Under the pieces are notes generated by a model. That model worked only from the letters and a program-made list of their open reading frames with translations. It did not search any database and was not told where the DNA came from. This document shows, in pieces, positions 51,504-52,848 of a stretch of 52,848 bases of DNA; the stretch's first letter is position 1, and each line of letters starts with the position of its first letter. A program made the translations under genes and the position numbers. Source of the stretch: Saprospiraceae bacterium (GTDB lineage Bacteria; Bacteroidota; Bacteroidia; Chitinophagales; Saprospiraceae); NCBI GenBank assembly GCA_021739645.1, contig JAIPBL010000042.1:1-52848 (forward strand). The letters run 5' to 3'.

Positions 51504-52631
51504 ATGACGAAAAGGACATTTACGCTGTTCATCGCCCTGTTTTCATTGGGTTTTTGCGCCGTTGCGCAATCACCATTTAAGCCGCAATTGGCGGTTCCAG
51601 TTTATTTCAATTCCCTGTCAAAGAAAGTCACCAATATCGAAAAGCAAGCGCCAAACGCTTTTCTGTCAGGCATTGCACTCATGTTCCTCGACACAGCGGA
51701 CACCAACGACGAACTGCTTTTGAGCGGCAATTCGGACCTGGTGATTTGGCATGACAATGTTGGACAGAGCACTTTGTTGACCCTTATCGTGCCGGATAGC
51801 CAAGCGATTGGGAAAATGGAGCTGATGTTTTTTGATTCGAAATGTACCGCCAACCTCTGGCGACAAGACCGAAGCACGGGCGAAGTGTTGCATGCTTATG
51901 GCGACTTAGAAACAGGAAGTAACGGCTATGCGCTGCATTTTTCAACGGACAGTAAGGTAGCTGGAGCGGCCTTCGCTGATGCTATCGATGCCTTCAACGT
52001 GCAATTGATGAAATTGCATACCCGCGATATTCGAAAAGCGCAGGTTAAATCCTGGTACAATAAAGATTCCATCAATGTCATCGTTGGAAAAGACTATCAA
52101 TTCGGCACAGATAACGAACTTTTTTGGCTCGACCAATCGCTGCGCATCCGCCTTATGACAGTGGCATCAAATGATTATTCAAAACTGTTTTTGTTGAACA
52201 GTGAGAAAAAAATATTAAAGGACTCTACTGAAAGCAAATATGGAGTCATTTACCATGAATCCAAACCCTTGGTACAGCCCGATTGTCAAGGTGTCAACAG
52301 TGTCATCGCTATTACATTTAAGTCTGATTTTGTTGCCAACTATATGTTTTTTAATCCAAAGCATACATACCGGCTTTATATTGATTATACATTTTGGCAC
52401 GGAGGAAAAAAAAACAATGAATTTAATATAAACCGCTTTGGTTTGCGAAATATGGACAATGGGGACTTCGTGGATATGGATTTATTCGATTTCGTCAGTA
52501 GCGGGTTGCCCATTGTATATATTGACCTGATAAATGGCGTAGTCACAGATAGCTACAGGGGTTGGGATATCCCTAATGCTATTCATTTTATCGAAGATGT
52601 TTTTAGGGCTAGTGCGCTGCCGTATGAATAG
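51504..52631 (+). CDS. Hypothetical secreted protein
   Basis: A 375-aa protein with a clear signal peptide (about 1-21, cleavage near CAVAQ). The mature part has mixed alpha/beta content and no motif that I recognise; it contains FLDTADTNDELLLSGNS, LWRQDRSTGEVLHAYGD, MFFNPKHTYRLYIDYTFWH. No TM segment and no T9SS tail. Its function is unknown. The gene stands alone, and lower GC in its last 500 bp compared with the neighbours hints at a different history. Confidence 0.75.
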   Translation: MTKRTFTLFIALFSLGFCAVAQSPFKPQLAVPVYFNSLSKKVTNIEKQAPNAFLSGIALMFLDTADTNDELLLSGNSDLVIWHDNVGQSTLLTLIVPDSQAIGKMELMFFDSKCTANLWRQDRSTGEVLHAYGDLETGSNGYALHFSTDSKVAGAAFADAIDAFNVQLMKLHTRDIRKAQVKSWYNKDSINVIVGKDYQFGTDNELFWLDQSLRIRLMTVASNDYSKLFLLNSEKKILKDSTESKYGVIYHESKPLVQPDCQGVNSVIAITFKSDFVANYMFFNPKHTYRLYIDYTFWHGGKKNNEFNINRFGLRNMDNGDFVDMDLFDFVSSGLPIVYIDLINGVVTDSYRGWDIPNAIHFIEDVFRASALPYE

Positions 52632-52718
52632 ACTTGTTCGTGCTTGATTATCAGATAGTTACTTCCAAATGATAATTCCAAAGCCCTGCACATACTCCTA
52701 TTATTTTGTCGTAATTGA

Positions 52719-52848
52719 TTAGCGATGTTGCGCCTCGTAAGCGGGCATATTTCCTGTTCGCATAACATAAGCCAATCCGTCAAGAATATCATGCCCCCTC
52801 TTTCGCAGGGTCTTGATGACACTCATAAATGCGGCACGGGCATCAGCC
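52719..52848 (-). CDS. C-terminal end of a probable transposase, cut by the window edge
   Basis: A frame entering from the right edge and stopping at TAA (52719-52721) reads RAAFMSVIKTLRKRGHDIL, then DGLAYVMRTG. This looks like the end of an IS66-type transposase (helical RA-F-S-IKT-RKRG pattern), but I cannot exclude other transposases. The start lies outside the window. The gap 52632-52718 holds nothing recognisable. Confidence 0.4.
   Translation of the reverse strand, partial: ADARAAFMSVIKTLRKRGHDILDGLAYVMRTGNMPAYEAQHR

Noticed and set aside
52583-52822. 79-codon frame at the right end
   Set aside because: Overlaps both the end of the secreted protein gene and the better transposase-like frame; no family motif.

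Overview
The window reads as chromosomal DNA of a member of the Bacteroidota, most likely from the Saprospirales side of the phylum (phylum confidence high, order low). Evidence: a Por/T9SS sorting domain on a huge secreted protease, DUF2480, DUF4350 and DUF4129 proteins, two OmpH/Skp chaperones in a row, a Bacteroidota-type putative porin, an almost complete lack of Shine-Dalgarno sequences, and promoter-like TAnnTTTG boxes. There are no rRNA, tRNA or CRISPR loci. About 42 intact genes are visible, plus the remains of a STAND/TPR protein and of transposases.

Layout. 1-7.6 kb: lytic transglycosylase, DUF2480, ScpB, a one-TM protein, a histidine kinase/response regulator pair, an alpha/beta hydrolase and a PA14-OmpA protein. 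7.9-17 kb: universal stress protein, a 1278-aa trypsin-like protease exported by T9SS, fumarylacetoacetase, a lipoprotein methyltransferase and a MacB/Lol-type ABC pair. 17.2-24.8 kb: outer-membrane porin, alpha-L-fucosidase lipoprotein and a 1226-aa cytochrome/PA14/propeller/DUF1080 lipoprotein, together suggestive of glycan use. 24.8-25.3 kb: decayed gene. 25.4-34 kb: heptose epimerase, membrane pyrophosphatase, TrhO, SGNH hydrolase, and TrkH-TrkA potassium uptake. 34-41 kb: lipoprotein, a two-gene HNH cassette, PurA, Fur, RnpA, EttA. 41-52.8 kb: FGE-like protein, DUF4350/DUF4129, MtaB, two Skp proteins, an Ig-like lipoprotein, XerD, an IS4 remnant, a GreA-like protein, a secreted protein, and the end of a probable transposase at the window edge.

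The most striking thing is not a gene. At 23 or so places, roughly one per 2.3 kb, there are short elements made of degenerate tandem 7-bp (sometimes 8-bp) units, often followed by a 5-45 nt spacer and the same units in reverse complement, giving a long hairpin. Several unrelated unit families exist (cagttgg, ggtttca, gattgtt, gattggt, gtaaatc, aggtctg and others). They fill intergenic gaps exactly, run into stop and start codons, and in at least four genes (ABC permease, porin, heptose epimerase, FGE-like protein) they sit inside the reading frame and are translated. Other palindromic repeats of REP type occur between genes and inside xerD and the DUF1080 gene. I suggest that this is a genome-wide system of very small dispersed elements, comparable in form to the heptanucleotide STRR repeats of filamentous cyanobacteria, with tolerated in-frame insertion into proteins. 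All calls are from reading the sequence; no database was searched.
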